Positions 1-5,908 are shown, counted from the stretch's first letter. The stretch: DNA of 6,417 nucleotides from an uncultured Aquabacterium sp. (GCA_937923225.1 CALAKR010000466.1:1-6417); one strand, 5' to 3'. Numbers and translations: made by a program. The notes: generated by a model from the sequence alone, not told the origin.

Positions 1-1138
1 TGGCATCGGGATCGTCGTATTCAGCAGGCTTTTGCAGCGACTGGCCGCCGATGAACGCCGCGAAATCGGAGTTCTTGCGGTGGATCATCGCCAGGAAGCC
101 GTTCTTGGAGAGCTCAGCCTCGCGACGGTCGGAGATCGAGATCTCGGTGGGGCACTTCATGTCCACGCCGCCGTCGTCGGACGGGAAGGTGTGCGTGGGC
201 AGGTTCTGCACCGCACCGCCGGACTCGACACCGCGGATGCGCGAGCACCAGCCGAACTCCTTGAAGGAGCGGTTGATGTTGGTGGCCATGGCGTAGGCCG
301 CATTGGCCCAGCCGTACTTGCTGTGGTCGCCGCCGTTGGTTTCTTCTTCGAAGTCGAACTCTTCGACGGGGCTGGTCTTGGCGCCATAGGGCAGGCGCGC
401 CAGGAAACGCGGCATGCACAGGCCCAGGTAGCGGGCGTCGTCGGATTCGCGCAACGAGCGCCAGGCAGCGTACTCGGGCGTCTGGAAGATCTTGGTCAGG
501 TCGCGCGGGTTGGCCAGCTCCTGCCACGATTCCATCTGCATCACGGCCGGGCTGGTACCCGACAGGAAGGGGCAGTGGGCGGCCGCAGCGATCTTGGCCA
601 TCTCGCCCAGCAACTCGACATCGGGCGGGGTGTGATCGAAGTAGTAGTCACCGACCAGGCAGCCGAAAGGCTCGCCGCCGAACTGGCCGTATTCTTCCTC
701 GTACAGCTTCTTGAACAGGGGCGACTGATCCCAGGCCGTGCCCTTGTAACGCTTGAGCGTTTTGGCCAGATCCTGCTTGCTGACGTTCATCACGCGGATC
801 TTGAGCTGCTCGTCGGTCTCGGTGTTGCTCACCATGTAGTGCAGACCGCGCCACGCCGACTCCAGCTTCTGGAAATCTTCATGGTGGATGATGCGGTTGA
901 CCTGCTCGGAGAGCTTCTTGTCGATCGCGGCGATCATCGCTTCGATGGACTTGACCGCATCGGCGCTGATGATGTTGGTGTGCGCCAGGGCCTGTGCGGC
1001 CAGTGTCTGCACGGCCTGCTCGACGGCGCCCTTGGCTTCGTCGGTCTTGGGCTTGAATTCCTTCTGCAGCAGCGAGGTGAACTCGTTGCCTTCGAGGGTG
1101 ACGCCTGCCAGCGCCGAGCTTTGTTGCTGTTCAGCCAT
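1..1138 (-). CDS. tssC: TssC, T6SS contractile sheath large subunit (3' end cut by window edge)
   Basis: The gene encodes the large subunit (VipB/TssC) of the T6SS sheath, which polymerises with TssB around the Hcp tube in the cytoplasm and contracts to drive injection. Reading leftward from the ATG at 1138-1136, the protein begins MAEQQQSSALAGVTLEG. It shows family landmarks in order: IIHHEDFQKLESAWRGLHYMV near residue 85, YDQ-region equivalents ending in VGDYYFDH, the CPFLSGTSPAVM segment, PRFLARLPYG, NGGDHSKYGWANAAYAM, SFKEFGWCSRIRG, and finally SLQKPAEYDDPDA. There are 379 codons before the edge. The family is usually close to 500 residues, so roughly the last quarter, including much of the C-terminal domain, lies outside. 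The start is supported by an AGGAG nine bases upstream. It sits 20 bp after tssB and is almost certainly co-transcribed with it. In other systems the TssC N-terminus is where the ClpV unfoldase engages; that is family knowledge. The assignment is firm. Confidence 0.97.
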   Translation of the reverse strand, partial: MAEQQQSSALAGVTLEGNEFTSLLQKEFKPKTDEAKGAVEQAVQTLAAQALAHTNIISADAVKSIEAMIAAIDKKLSEQVNRIIHHEDFQKLESAWRGLHYMVSNTETDEQLKIRVMNVSKQDLAKTLKRYKGTAWDQSPLFKKLYEEEYGQFGGEPFGCLVGDYYFDHTPPDVELLGEMAKIAAAAHCPFLSGTSPAVMQMESWQELANPRDLTKIFQTPEYAAWRSLRESDDARYLGLCMPRFLARLPYGAKTSPVEEFDFEEETNGGDHSKYGWANAAYAMATNINRSFKEFGWCSRIRGVESGGAVQNLPTHTFPSDDGGVDMKCPTEISISDRREAELSKNGFLAMIHRKNSDFAAFIGGQSLQKPAEYDDPDA

Positions 1139-1147
1139 GTCGTTTCA

Positions 1148-1152
1148 CTCCT
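1148..1152 (-). promoter_or_regulatory. Ribosome binding site of tssC
   Basis: On the minus strand AGGAG lies nine bases before the tssC ATG, inside the 20-bp tssB-tssC spacer. It fixes the start at 1138 and indicates independent re-initiation rather than coupling through an overlapping stop and start. Confidence 0.8.
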
Positions 1153-1158
1153 GGGCGC

Positions 1159-1656
1159 TTATTGCTCGTCGGCGGGTTTGGCGGCGGCCGTCAGCGACTG
1201 CAGCAGCGACGGGTCGTTCAGGACCTTGTTGATCAGCTCTTCGGCACCGGTCTTGCCGTCCATGTAGGTGATCAGGTTGGACAGCTGGGTGCGGGCTTCG
1301 AGCAGCTTGTTGAGGCCCTCGACCTTGCGCGCCACGGCGGCGGGCGTGAAGTCGTCCATGTTCTCGAAGGTGATGTCCACGGGCAGGTTGCCTTCACCGG
1401 TGAGGGTGTTGGGCACCTGGAAGGCCACGCGGGGCTTCATGGACTTCATGCGGGCGTCGAAGTTGTCGACGTCGATCTCCAGGAACTTGCGATCGGCCAC
1501 GGCGGGCAGGGGATCCTCGGGCTTGCCCGACAGGTCGGACATGACACCCATCACGAAGGGCAACTGCACCTTCTTTTCGGCGCCGTACAACTCGACGTCG
1601 TATTCGATCTGCACGCGGGGCGCGCGATTGCGCGATACAAACTTTTGTCCGCTCAT
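1159..1656 (-). CDS. tssB: TssB, T6SS contractile sheath small subunit
   Basis: The gene encodes the small sheath subunit (VipA/TssB), which pairs with TssC to form the cytoplasmic contractile tail sheath. The 165-residue product starts MSGQKFVSRNRAPRVQIEYD. It carries the family core: VQIEYDVELYGAEKKVQLPFVMGVMSDLSG, the RKFLEIDVDNFDARMKSMKPR stretch, PVDITFENMDDFTP, and a C-terminal helical part, LLEARTQLSNLITYMDGK. The length is normal for the family. An in-frame TTG at 1674 would add six residues. I prefer the ATG at 1656 because a GGAG sits seven bases upstream of it and because the protein then begins like other TssB proteins. The stop TAA is 20 bp before tssC and the gene lies 115 bp downstream of tssA. 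No truncation or missing region is evident. Confidence 0.97.
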   Translation of the reverse strand: MSGQKFVSRNRAPRVQIEYDVELYGAEKKVQLPFVMGVMSDLSGKPEDPLPAVADRKFLEIDVDNFDARMKSMKPRVAFQVPNTLTGEGNLPVDITFENMDDFTPAAVARKVEGLNKLLEARTQLSNLITYMDGKTGAEELINKVLNDPSLLQSLTAAAKPADEQ

Positions 1657-1663
1657 GGAATGA

Positions 1664-1667
1664 CTCC
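1664..1667 (-). promoter_or_regulatory. Ribosome binding site of tssB, decides the start
   Basis: GGAG on the minus strand lies seven bases before the ATG at 1656. It overlaps the would-be codons of the longer reading from TTG at 1674, which argues against that longer start. Confidence 0.7.
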
Positions 1668-1721
1668 GTTTCAATGACCGTTAAGCTCAACGAACCACAT
1701 TACAACACCGGCGCGAGGCCG

Positions 1722-1774
1722 TGAGACCCCTCTAAAGGGGTCCCTAAATCTTAGGGGGAGCCCCGAGGGTCTCA
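1722..1774 (-). repeat. Nested inverted repeats in the tssA-tssB spacer
   Basis: Three perfect pairings share this short block. An outer pair of 8 bp joins TGAGACCC at 1722-1729 with GGGTCTCA at 1767-1774; the outer right arm includes the tssA stop codon. Inside it, a 7-bp stem joins 1725-1731 with 1736-1742 around a CTAA loop, and a 6-bp stem joins CCCTAA at 1742-1747 with TTAGGG at 1751-1756 around a three-base loop. The outer and first inner stems compete for the same left arm, so they are alternatives rather than one fold. No run of T follows on the minus strand, so this is not a classical intrinsic terminator. An intercistronic mRNA structure that tunes tssA against tssB-tssC levels, or a small dispersed repeat, are both possible; neither is proven. 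Confidence 0.65.
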
Positions 1775-2848
1775 ATAACCACCGCCGCCTCCGGCCACGG
1801 TATCGGGATCCACCCCCATGATCTTGGCCACCTCGGCCAGCGCTTCGGGCGCCAGTTCCTTGACCAGTTCCAGGAAGTTCTTGTCGATCAGGCGCTGGGC
1901 GCGGCGCAGCAGCAACTGGGCCGGGCTGGTGGGCTCGGTGCGCTCCAGGTACTGACACACCAGGTCGATGGCCTTGACCGCATCCTCTCGGGTGTCGATC
2001 GAGTCGCCAATGCCGGCGCCACCGCGGCCGCCCCGGCGTGGTGCACTGCTGGTCTCGGCAGCATCGCTGTCGCCACCACCCAGGTCGCCCAGCAGGCTGT
2101 CGAGGTCCAGATCGTCGCTGCTGCCTGCGCTGTCCTGGGGCGTGACCCGCACCAGGCCGGCCAGCATGTCCTTGAGCGTGTCGCAGGAGGGCGCGCGGCC
2201 ATACCCGACCCGGTCCTGCAGCAGGCTGACCAGGGCATCGAGCTCGCTGGCGGCGCGCTGGCCCAGGTCCTTGAGCGTGTCGTCATCGGCGATGGCTGCT
2301 GCCAGCATCTGCTCGATGGAGTCGGCGCTCATGGGGGATTCGTCTTCGCGGGCCGGGATCTTCTCGAGCGCCACCTCGATGTCGCGCACCGAGAGCTGCC
2401 CTACGGCACGGTTGCGGAACACCAGCGACTGGCGAACATCGCCCAACATGGCGGCGCTGTCTTCCAGTTGCGACAGCACGTTCAGGCGGGCATAGGGGTC
2501 GCCGTCGTCCGGGTCGGGCTTGGGATGCACGTCATCCCAGAAGCGCTCGAGCAGTTCGCGCACCAGGCGCAGCGTGTGCGGCAGCGAGGCCAGGCCCTCG
2601 CGGTGCAGCAGAGCTCGCGCCCACAGGATGGCCACGCGGATGTCGCGGGTGCGGTTGAACAGATCCTCGGCCTTGTCCTTGACCGCACCCCAGTCAGGCG
2701 GCTCGGCGGAGGAGAACTGGGTCTCGGGCTTGCCTTCGGCAGCCTTGTTCAGTTCGAGGAAATCGTTGTCGTATTCCAGGTCTTCGCCACAGGGAGGATC
2801 TCCCAGTGGCTCCAGCCAGGCATCGACTTGGGCAGCGCTGTCACTCAT
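1772..2848 (-). CDS. tssA: TssA, T6SS assembly/cap protein with ImpA N-terminal domain
   Basis: TssA proteins sit at the T6SS baseplate and help start or cap sheath and tube polymerisation. The 358-residue product has a clear ImpA_N domain at about residues 10-130: PCGEDLEYD at 19-27, EPPDW near 49-53, RTRDIRVA at 66-73, WDDVHP at 104-109 and DDGDP at 114-118. A helical middle part follows to about 238. Residues about 239-282 are a low-complexity linker, first rich in Asp and Ser, then in Gly and Arg. The C-terminal domain, about 283-350, contains LLLRRAQRLIDKNFLELVKEL, typical of the short TssA1-type tail. The protein ends in five glycines and a tyrosine. I chose the ATG at 2848 over an in-frame TTG at 2878 because it yields the usual N-terminus, although neither has a clear Shine-Dalgarno. 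It is the first visible gene of the leftward T6SS operon. The family call is firm; the exact start is less so. Confidence 0.95.
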   Translation of the reverse strand: MSDSAAQVDAWLEPLGDPPCGEDLEYDNDFLELNKAAEGKPETQFSSAEPPDWGAVKDKAEDLFNRTRDIRVAILWARALLHREGLASLPHTLRLVRELLERFWDDVHPKPDPDDGDPYARLNVLSQLEDSAAMLGDVRQSLVFRNRAVGQLSVRDIEVALEKIPAREDESPMSADSIEQMLAAAIADDDTLKDLGQRAASELDALVSLLQDRVGYGRAPSCDTLKDMLAGLVRVTPQDSAGSSDDLDLDSLLGDLGGGDSDAAETSSAPRRGGRGGAGIGDSIDTREDAVKAIDLVCQYLERTEPTSPAQLLLRRAQRLIDKNFLELVKELAPEALAEVAKIMGVDPDTVAGGGGGY

Positions 2849-2871
2849 GGTTGGCCGTGCTTGATGGTTGG
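2847..2871 (-). repeat. Direct repeat CCAACCAT over the tssA start region
   Basis: On the minus strand CCAACCAT occurs at 2871-2864 and again at 2854-2847, 17 bp apart start to start. The second copy covers the first two bases of the tssA start codon and occupies the place where a Shine-Dalgarno would be expected. It may be chance, or it may mark a leader element affecting tssA translation. Confidence 0.4.
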
Positions 2872-2921
2872 ATGGCAAAAATGCGTTGGAGAACCGCTGG
2901 ACTGTAGCGCTGCGTTGTGGA

Positions 2922-2950
2922 CATGCCGTGGTGGCATGGTGCGCATGGTG
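2922..2950. repeat. Short palindrome plus 9-bp tandem repeat, possible operator
   Basis: CATGCC at 2922-2927 and GGCATG at 2933-2938 form a perfect 6-bp inverted repeat around GTGGT. Overlapping it, GCATGGTG at 2934-2941 is repeated at 2943-2950 after one C, giving a 9-bp period. The location, between two divergent genes and about 75-100 bp upstream of tssA, suits a regulator site. No known consensus is matched. Confidence 0.4.
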
Positions 2951-2973
2951 TGGTCAGCCCGACGAAGGGTCAA
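2945..2973 (-). promoter_or_regulatory. Weak sigma-70-like promoter candidate for tssA
   Basis: On the minus strand TTGACC (2973-2968) resembles a -35 box, and CACCAT (2950-2945) lies after a 17-bp spacer in the -10 position. The -35 matches five of six consensus bases but the -10 only three, so this is a weak candidate. It overlaps the 2943-2950 copy of the tandem repeat, which would suit control by a bound regulator. A different promoter is quite possible. Confidence 0.22.
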
Positions 2974-3120
2974 TCCTACGGTTTAGGAGACGAGCCCCCA
3001 CGGAAGCGACTGGGCAGGAAACAACAGCCTGAAAAAAGCACCCGCCGCACCCGCCCTTATCCGGCGATCTAGACGGCGTGCGCCTTCTACAGTGGCGCTT
3101 TCCGATCCACGTCAAACGCC

Positions 3121-3126
3121 AAGGAG
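3121..3126 (+). promoter_or_regulatory. Ribosome binding site of the barrel-protein gene
   Basis: AAGGAG lies six bases before the ATG at 3133. It is the strongest Shine-Dalgarno match in the window and fixes this start ahead of the signal peptide. Confidence 0.85.
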
Positions 3127-3132
3127 CACGCC

Positions 3133-3810
3133 ATGCCCCCGTTGAACCCTCTTCTGCGCTGCGCCCCGCTGCTGCTGTCCACCGCCTTGCTGTCGGGCGG
3201 CCTGATGACCTCGGCCCAGGCTGGCGAAGCGTATGGCGCCGTGGGTTTTCCCGGGGTGATGGGCGGCTACGCCCAGACCGTCAACGAGCACCTGGTGTTG
3301 CGGGCTGACTACGCCACCCTGGGCCGACACAACAAGGACGGCGAGCGCGAAGGCATCAACTACCGGGGCAAGCTCAAGCTGGCACGCGTGGGGCTGTTCG
3401 CCGACTACTTCCCAGCGCGCGGCAGCGGCTTTCGCCTGACCGGCGGCCTGACCGTCAACGACATGTCGCTCAAGCTGCGCTCGAACATGCCCGCCGGCAG
3501 CACCATCAACGTGGGCGGCGTCAACTACATCGCCACCGGCAACGAGTATCTCAACGCCGACGTGAAGATCCCCAAGGTCACCCCCTACATCGGCATCGGC
3601 TGGGGCCACCACCGGCGCGAGCCCGGCTGGGGCCTGATCGCCGACCTGGGCGTCTCCATCGGCAAGGCCAAGCTGGACGTGGACACGAACCTGGCCTCCT
3701 ATGGCGTGCAGCAGGCCGACATCGACCGCGAGGTGCGTGACCTGCGGGATGACGTGGGCAAGGTGCGCGTGGTGCCCCAGCTCAGCCTGGGCGCCAGCTA
3801 CCGCTTCTGA
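3133..3810 (+). CDS. Secreted outer-membrane beta-barrel protein, function unknown
   Basis: The 225-residue product begins with a Sec signal peptide: a short N-terminus with one Arg, a hydrophobic core APLLLSTALL, and a likely cleavage after AQA at residue 30. The mature part of about 195 residues alternates polar and hydrophobic residues in strand-like blocks such as LVLRADYATLG, KLARVGLFADYF, FRLTGGLTVND, TPYIGIGWGHH and GLIADLGVSIGKAKL. It ends in LSLGASYRF, with the terminal Phe typical of proteins inserted by the BAM complex. A charged segment, ADIDREVRDLRDDVGKV, precedes the last strand and could be a periplasmic turn or short helix. It resembles small beta-barrel proteins of the OmpW/CarO kind common in Burkholderiales, but I cannot name a substrate or gene. 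It is monocistronic by appearance: a strong RBS before it and a terminator about 130 bp after it. A structural or porin role is an inference. Confidence 0.85.
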   Translation: MPPLNPLLRCAPLLLSTALLSGGLMTSAQAGEAYGAVGFPGVMGGYAQTVNEHLVLRADYATLGRHNKDGEREGINYRGKLKLARVGLFADYFPARGSGFRLTGGLTVNDMSLKLRSNMPAGSTINVGGVNYIATGNEYLNADVKIPKVTPYIGIGWGHHRREPGWGLIADLGVSIGKAKLDVDTNLASYGVQQADIDREVRDLRDDVGKVRVVPQLSLGASYRF

Positions 3811-3900
3811 CCGATCGCCAAGCCACCGCCCTTCGGGGCATGGATCCCGCGCCAGGCGACCTCCCAGCCCGGCCGGCCACCTGGGCCTTGCCATCGGTCA
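3808..3900 (+). repeat. Imperfect inverted repeat in the 3' UTR of the barrel-protein gene
   Basis: The 17 bases from the stop codon, 3808-3824, pair with 3884-3900 at 14 of 17 positions, including a perfect outer 8 bp (TGACCGAT with ATCGGTCA). Inside this, CCAGGCGACC and GGCCACCTGG can pair at 8 of 10. The stem would enclose a loop region of about 59 bases. It may stabilise the mRNA 3' end or be fortuitous pairing in GC-rich DNA. Confidence 0.35.
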
Positions 3901-3939
3901 CCGTTGGGGGGCAGACACACCAGGTTCTTCCTTGCGCAG

Positions 3940-3972
3940 ACGGGTCGGCGGATCATTCCGCCGGCCCGTTTT
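3940..3972 (+). terminator. Intrinsic (Rho-independent) terminator
   Basis: A 12-bp stem joins 3940-3951 with 3958-3969, all Watson-Crick except one U-G pair at 3945/3964. It has a six-base ATCATT loop and the run TTTT at 3969-3972. Its orientation and place, about 130 bp after the barrel-protein stop, make it the end of that transcript. It also implies that the downstream cyclase is transcribed from its own promoter between here and its start. The minus strand lacks a T run, so it should act in one direction only. Confidence 0.85.
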
Positions 3973-4053
3973 GCCTTGAATCGCACACACGGCACGCATG
4001 ACCCTCGGGATTTCCCGGATCAAGAGGTTTCAGGCGTCGTCGACATAGTGCTC

Positions 4054-5871
4054 ATGGCAGTAATAAATACATCCAAGAAGCACCTGACCGTGGTGGGAGC
4101 GCCAGAGGCGATCCACGGTGTCTCCCCGGAAGCTGCAGGCGGCCTTGCGCCGCAGGGCACAGCGCCTGCCGTGGCGCCACCGCCCAGCCAGACGCCACAC
4201 CCCGAATCACTGCGCCCCGCAGGCCCCCTGACCCGCCTGATCCTGGGCGACGACTGGAAGCAGCGCCTGCGCACGCGCCGTTCATTGCTCGGCGCCCTGA
4301 ACTACGTGGTCTTTGCCGCGCTCATCAACCTGGCCGCGCAGCAGGGCTGGTTGCCCCAGGGCCCCGTGCTGCAGGTCACGGCCGTGACGCTGCTCATGCC
4401 CGTGGTGTTCTACGCCCTGCTGCGCAGCGGGCTGAACCGCCAGTTCGCAGACCCCGCTCTGACCATGCCGCAGATGTTGCTGCCGGCCACCGTTACCGCC
4501 TGGATGTACACCTTCGGCGGGCCGCTGCGCGATGTGGTGCTGGTGCTGCTGGCCCCGGTGCTGCTGTTCGGCTTCCGGCACCTGAGGCCGGCCAAGGTGC
4601 GGCTGCTCAGCGGCTATGTGCTGGCCCTGATGGGCTGCGTGATGATCTGGCTGGTGCACCATGACCCGAAGGCCCATGACATGGGCAACGAGCTGGTGCG
4701 CTTCATGCTGGTGGCCGTGGTGGTGGTCACGCTGTGGCAGTACACGGCCAGCGACACCGAGGAAAGCTCCGGTGTACTGCATGCGCTGGGCGTGATGCTG
4801 TTCACCCACGACGCCAAGCAGCGCCTGCGCATCCAGCGCTACATGATGGCGGCCGCCAACTTCGTGATCTGCACCATCGTGCTGGCCTACGCGGTGAGCA
4901 CCGGCGCCGTGAGCGAGGCCTCTGGGTGGTGGCTGGGCTGCTTCATGATGGCCAACGTGGGGGCGTTCTATGCCCTGCTGCGCAGTGGCTTGAACCTGCA
5001 CTTCGCGGATCCGTCGCTCACGCTGCCGCAGATCATGGTGGCGCTCGTCTGCGTGGTCTGGTCTTACGCGATTCTGGGCGAATCACGTGGCGCGGCGCTG
5101 ATCCTGCTGGCCCTGATCCTGATGTTCGGCATGTTCAACCTGACGGCCAAGCAGACACGGATGGCGGCCTTCTTCGCGCTGTGTGCGCAGGGCCTGACGA
5201 TGCTGTTCATGGCCACCCTGGCACCCGAGCGTTTTCCGGCGCGCCAGGAGATGGTGAACTTCCTGTTTGCCTGCACCTCGCTGCCGACCATCTCGGTGCT
5301 GTCCGGCCAGCTGAGCACGCTGCGCCACCGCCTGCAATCGCGCAAGGAAGAGTTGGCCGAGGCGCTGTCGCGCATCCAGACACTGGCCACGCGCGACGAG
5401 CTCACGGGCCTGTTCAACCGCCGCCACATGATGGAGACGCTGTCGCTGCAGAAGAAGTTCAGCGACCAGGGCGGCAGGATCTTCTGCATCGGCATCCTGG
5501 ACATCGACCATTTCAAGCAGGTGAACGACACGCACGGCCACGGCGTGGGCGACGAGGTGCTGCGGCACTTCGCGCAGCAGGCGCAGTCGGTGATGCGCGA
5601 TTCCGACGTGATAGCACGCTGGGGCGGCGAGGAGTTCCTGCTGATGCTGACGGACTGCAGGCTCGATCAGGCCGAGGCCGGGCTGGAGCGACTGCGCGAG
5701 GTGATCAACGCCGCGTCCATGTCGGACACGGTGGCGGGGCTGCGCGTGACCTTCTCGTCCGGGTTGACCGAGCAGCGCTACGAGGAAACGCTGGACCAGA
5801 CCATCGAGCGGGCCGACCAGGCGCTGTACCGCGCCAAACGGGGCGGGCGCAACCGGACGATGGCGAGCTGA
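4054..5871 (+). CDS. Membrane diguanylate cyclase with tandem-duplicated sensor module
   Basis: The enzyme condenses two GTP to cyclic di-GMP on the cytoplasmic side of the inner membrane. From the ATG at 4054 it has 605 residues. A polar, Pro/Ala-rich N-terminus (1-65) precedes two membrane modules of about six helices each, residues about 66-236 and 252-422, which align without gaps at an offset of 186: KQRLR at 69 and 255, and the FYALLRSGLN...FADP.LT.PQ motif at 119 and 305. A helical linker (LRHRLQSRKEELAEALSRIQ) leads into the GGDEF domain, about 448-605. This has DELTGLFNRR at 448, the metal-site LDIDHFKQVND around 482, the active-site GGEEF at 524-528 and the inhibitory RxxD (RDSD) at 515-518, so it should be active and product-inhibited. 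The frame is open upstream to 3904, but that would run through the terminator; 4054 is preferred although no clear Shine-Dalgarno precedes it. GTG at 4048 or 4090 are alternatives. I cannot assign the membrane module to a named MASE family. Confidence 0.93.
   Translation: MAVINTSKKHLTVVGAPEAIHGVSPEAAGGLAPQGTAPAVAPPPSQTPHPESLRPAGPLTRLILGDDWKQRLRTRRSLLGALNYVVFAALINLAAQQGWLPQGPVLQVTAVTLLMPVVFYALLRSGLNRQFADPALTMPQMLLPATVTAWMYTFGGPLRDVVLVLLAPVLLFGFRHLRPAKVRLLSGYVLALMGCVMIWLVHHDPKAHDMGNELVRFMLVAVVVVTLWQYTASDTEESSGVLHALGVMLFTHDAKQRLRIQRYMMAAANFVICTIVLAYAVSTGAVSEASGWWLGCFMMANVGAFYALLRSGLNLHFADPSLTLPQIMVALVCVVWSYAILGESRGAALILLALILMFGMFNLTAKQTRMAAFFALCAQGLTMLFMATLAPERFPARQEMVNFLFACTSLPTISVLSGQLSTLRHRLQSRKEELAEALSRIQTLATRDELTGLFNRRHMMETLSLQKKFSDQGGRIFCIGILDIDHFKQVNDTHGHGVGDEVLRHFAQQAQSVMRDSDVIARWGGEEFLLMLTDCRLDQAEAGLERLREVINAASMSDTVAGLRVTFSSGLTEQRYEETLDQTIERADQALYRAKRGGRNRTMAS
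4258..5320 (+). repeat. In-frame tandem duplication with 558-bp period inside the cyclase gene
   Basis: Two copies of a membrane-module coding segment follow one another with a period of 558 bp (186 codons). Matching landmarks are AAGCAGCGCCTGCGCA at 4258 and 4816 (16 identical bases), the FYALLRSGLN block at 4408 and 4966 (18 of 23 residues identical), and the FG of LLFGF/LMFGM at 4567 and 5125. The segment just after the conserved block (residues 142-172 against 328-358) has 10 of 31 identical, so the copies have diverged well outside the core motif. The outer limits are approximate. Confidence 0.85.
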
Positions 5872-5908
5872 GGGGCGCGCCGCTGTCGGCCCCTGCCCTG
5901 CCTGCCGC

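Larger units (their letters stand above)
2849..3132. other. Intergenic region between divergent tssA and barrel-protein gene
   Basis: These 284 bp separate the minus-strand tssA from the plus-strand barrel-protein gene and should contain both promoters. I see no convincing coding sequence in it. I found no sigma-54 type GG-N10-GC element that fits well upstream of tssA. A weak sigma-70-like pair on the minus strand and a cluster of short repeats at 2922-2950 are listed separately. No convincing promoter was found for the plus-strand gene. Confidence 0.6.

Noticed and set aside
32..1267. Long plus-strand open frame of 411 codons
   Set aside because: It lies antisense to tssC and tssB, whose protein sequences are unmistakable. 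Its product has the Val/Leu/Gly/Arg-rich composition of a GC-rich shadow frame.
1722..1774. Intrinsic terminator ending a tssA-only transcript
   Set aside because: The hairpins are not followed by a T run on the minus strand, so ordinary Rho-independent termination is not supported.
2849..3010. Sigma-54 promoter upstream of tssA, as found in some T6SS clusters
   Set aside because: I found no element with GG and GC at the required spacing. TGGCAAAAATGC at 2873-2884 looks similar but has the wrong spacing and is on the other strand.
3112..3894. Minus-strand open frame of 260 codons opposite the barrel-protein gene
   Set aside because: The plus strand has a signal peptide, a strong ribosome site and a C-terminal Phe; the antisense product has no such signs.
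3904..4053. N-terminal extension of the cyclase by 50 residues
   Set aside because: It would be read through the intrinsic terminator at 3940-3972, and its sequence looks non-coding, rich in Arg, His and Pro without pattern.
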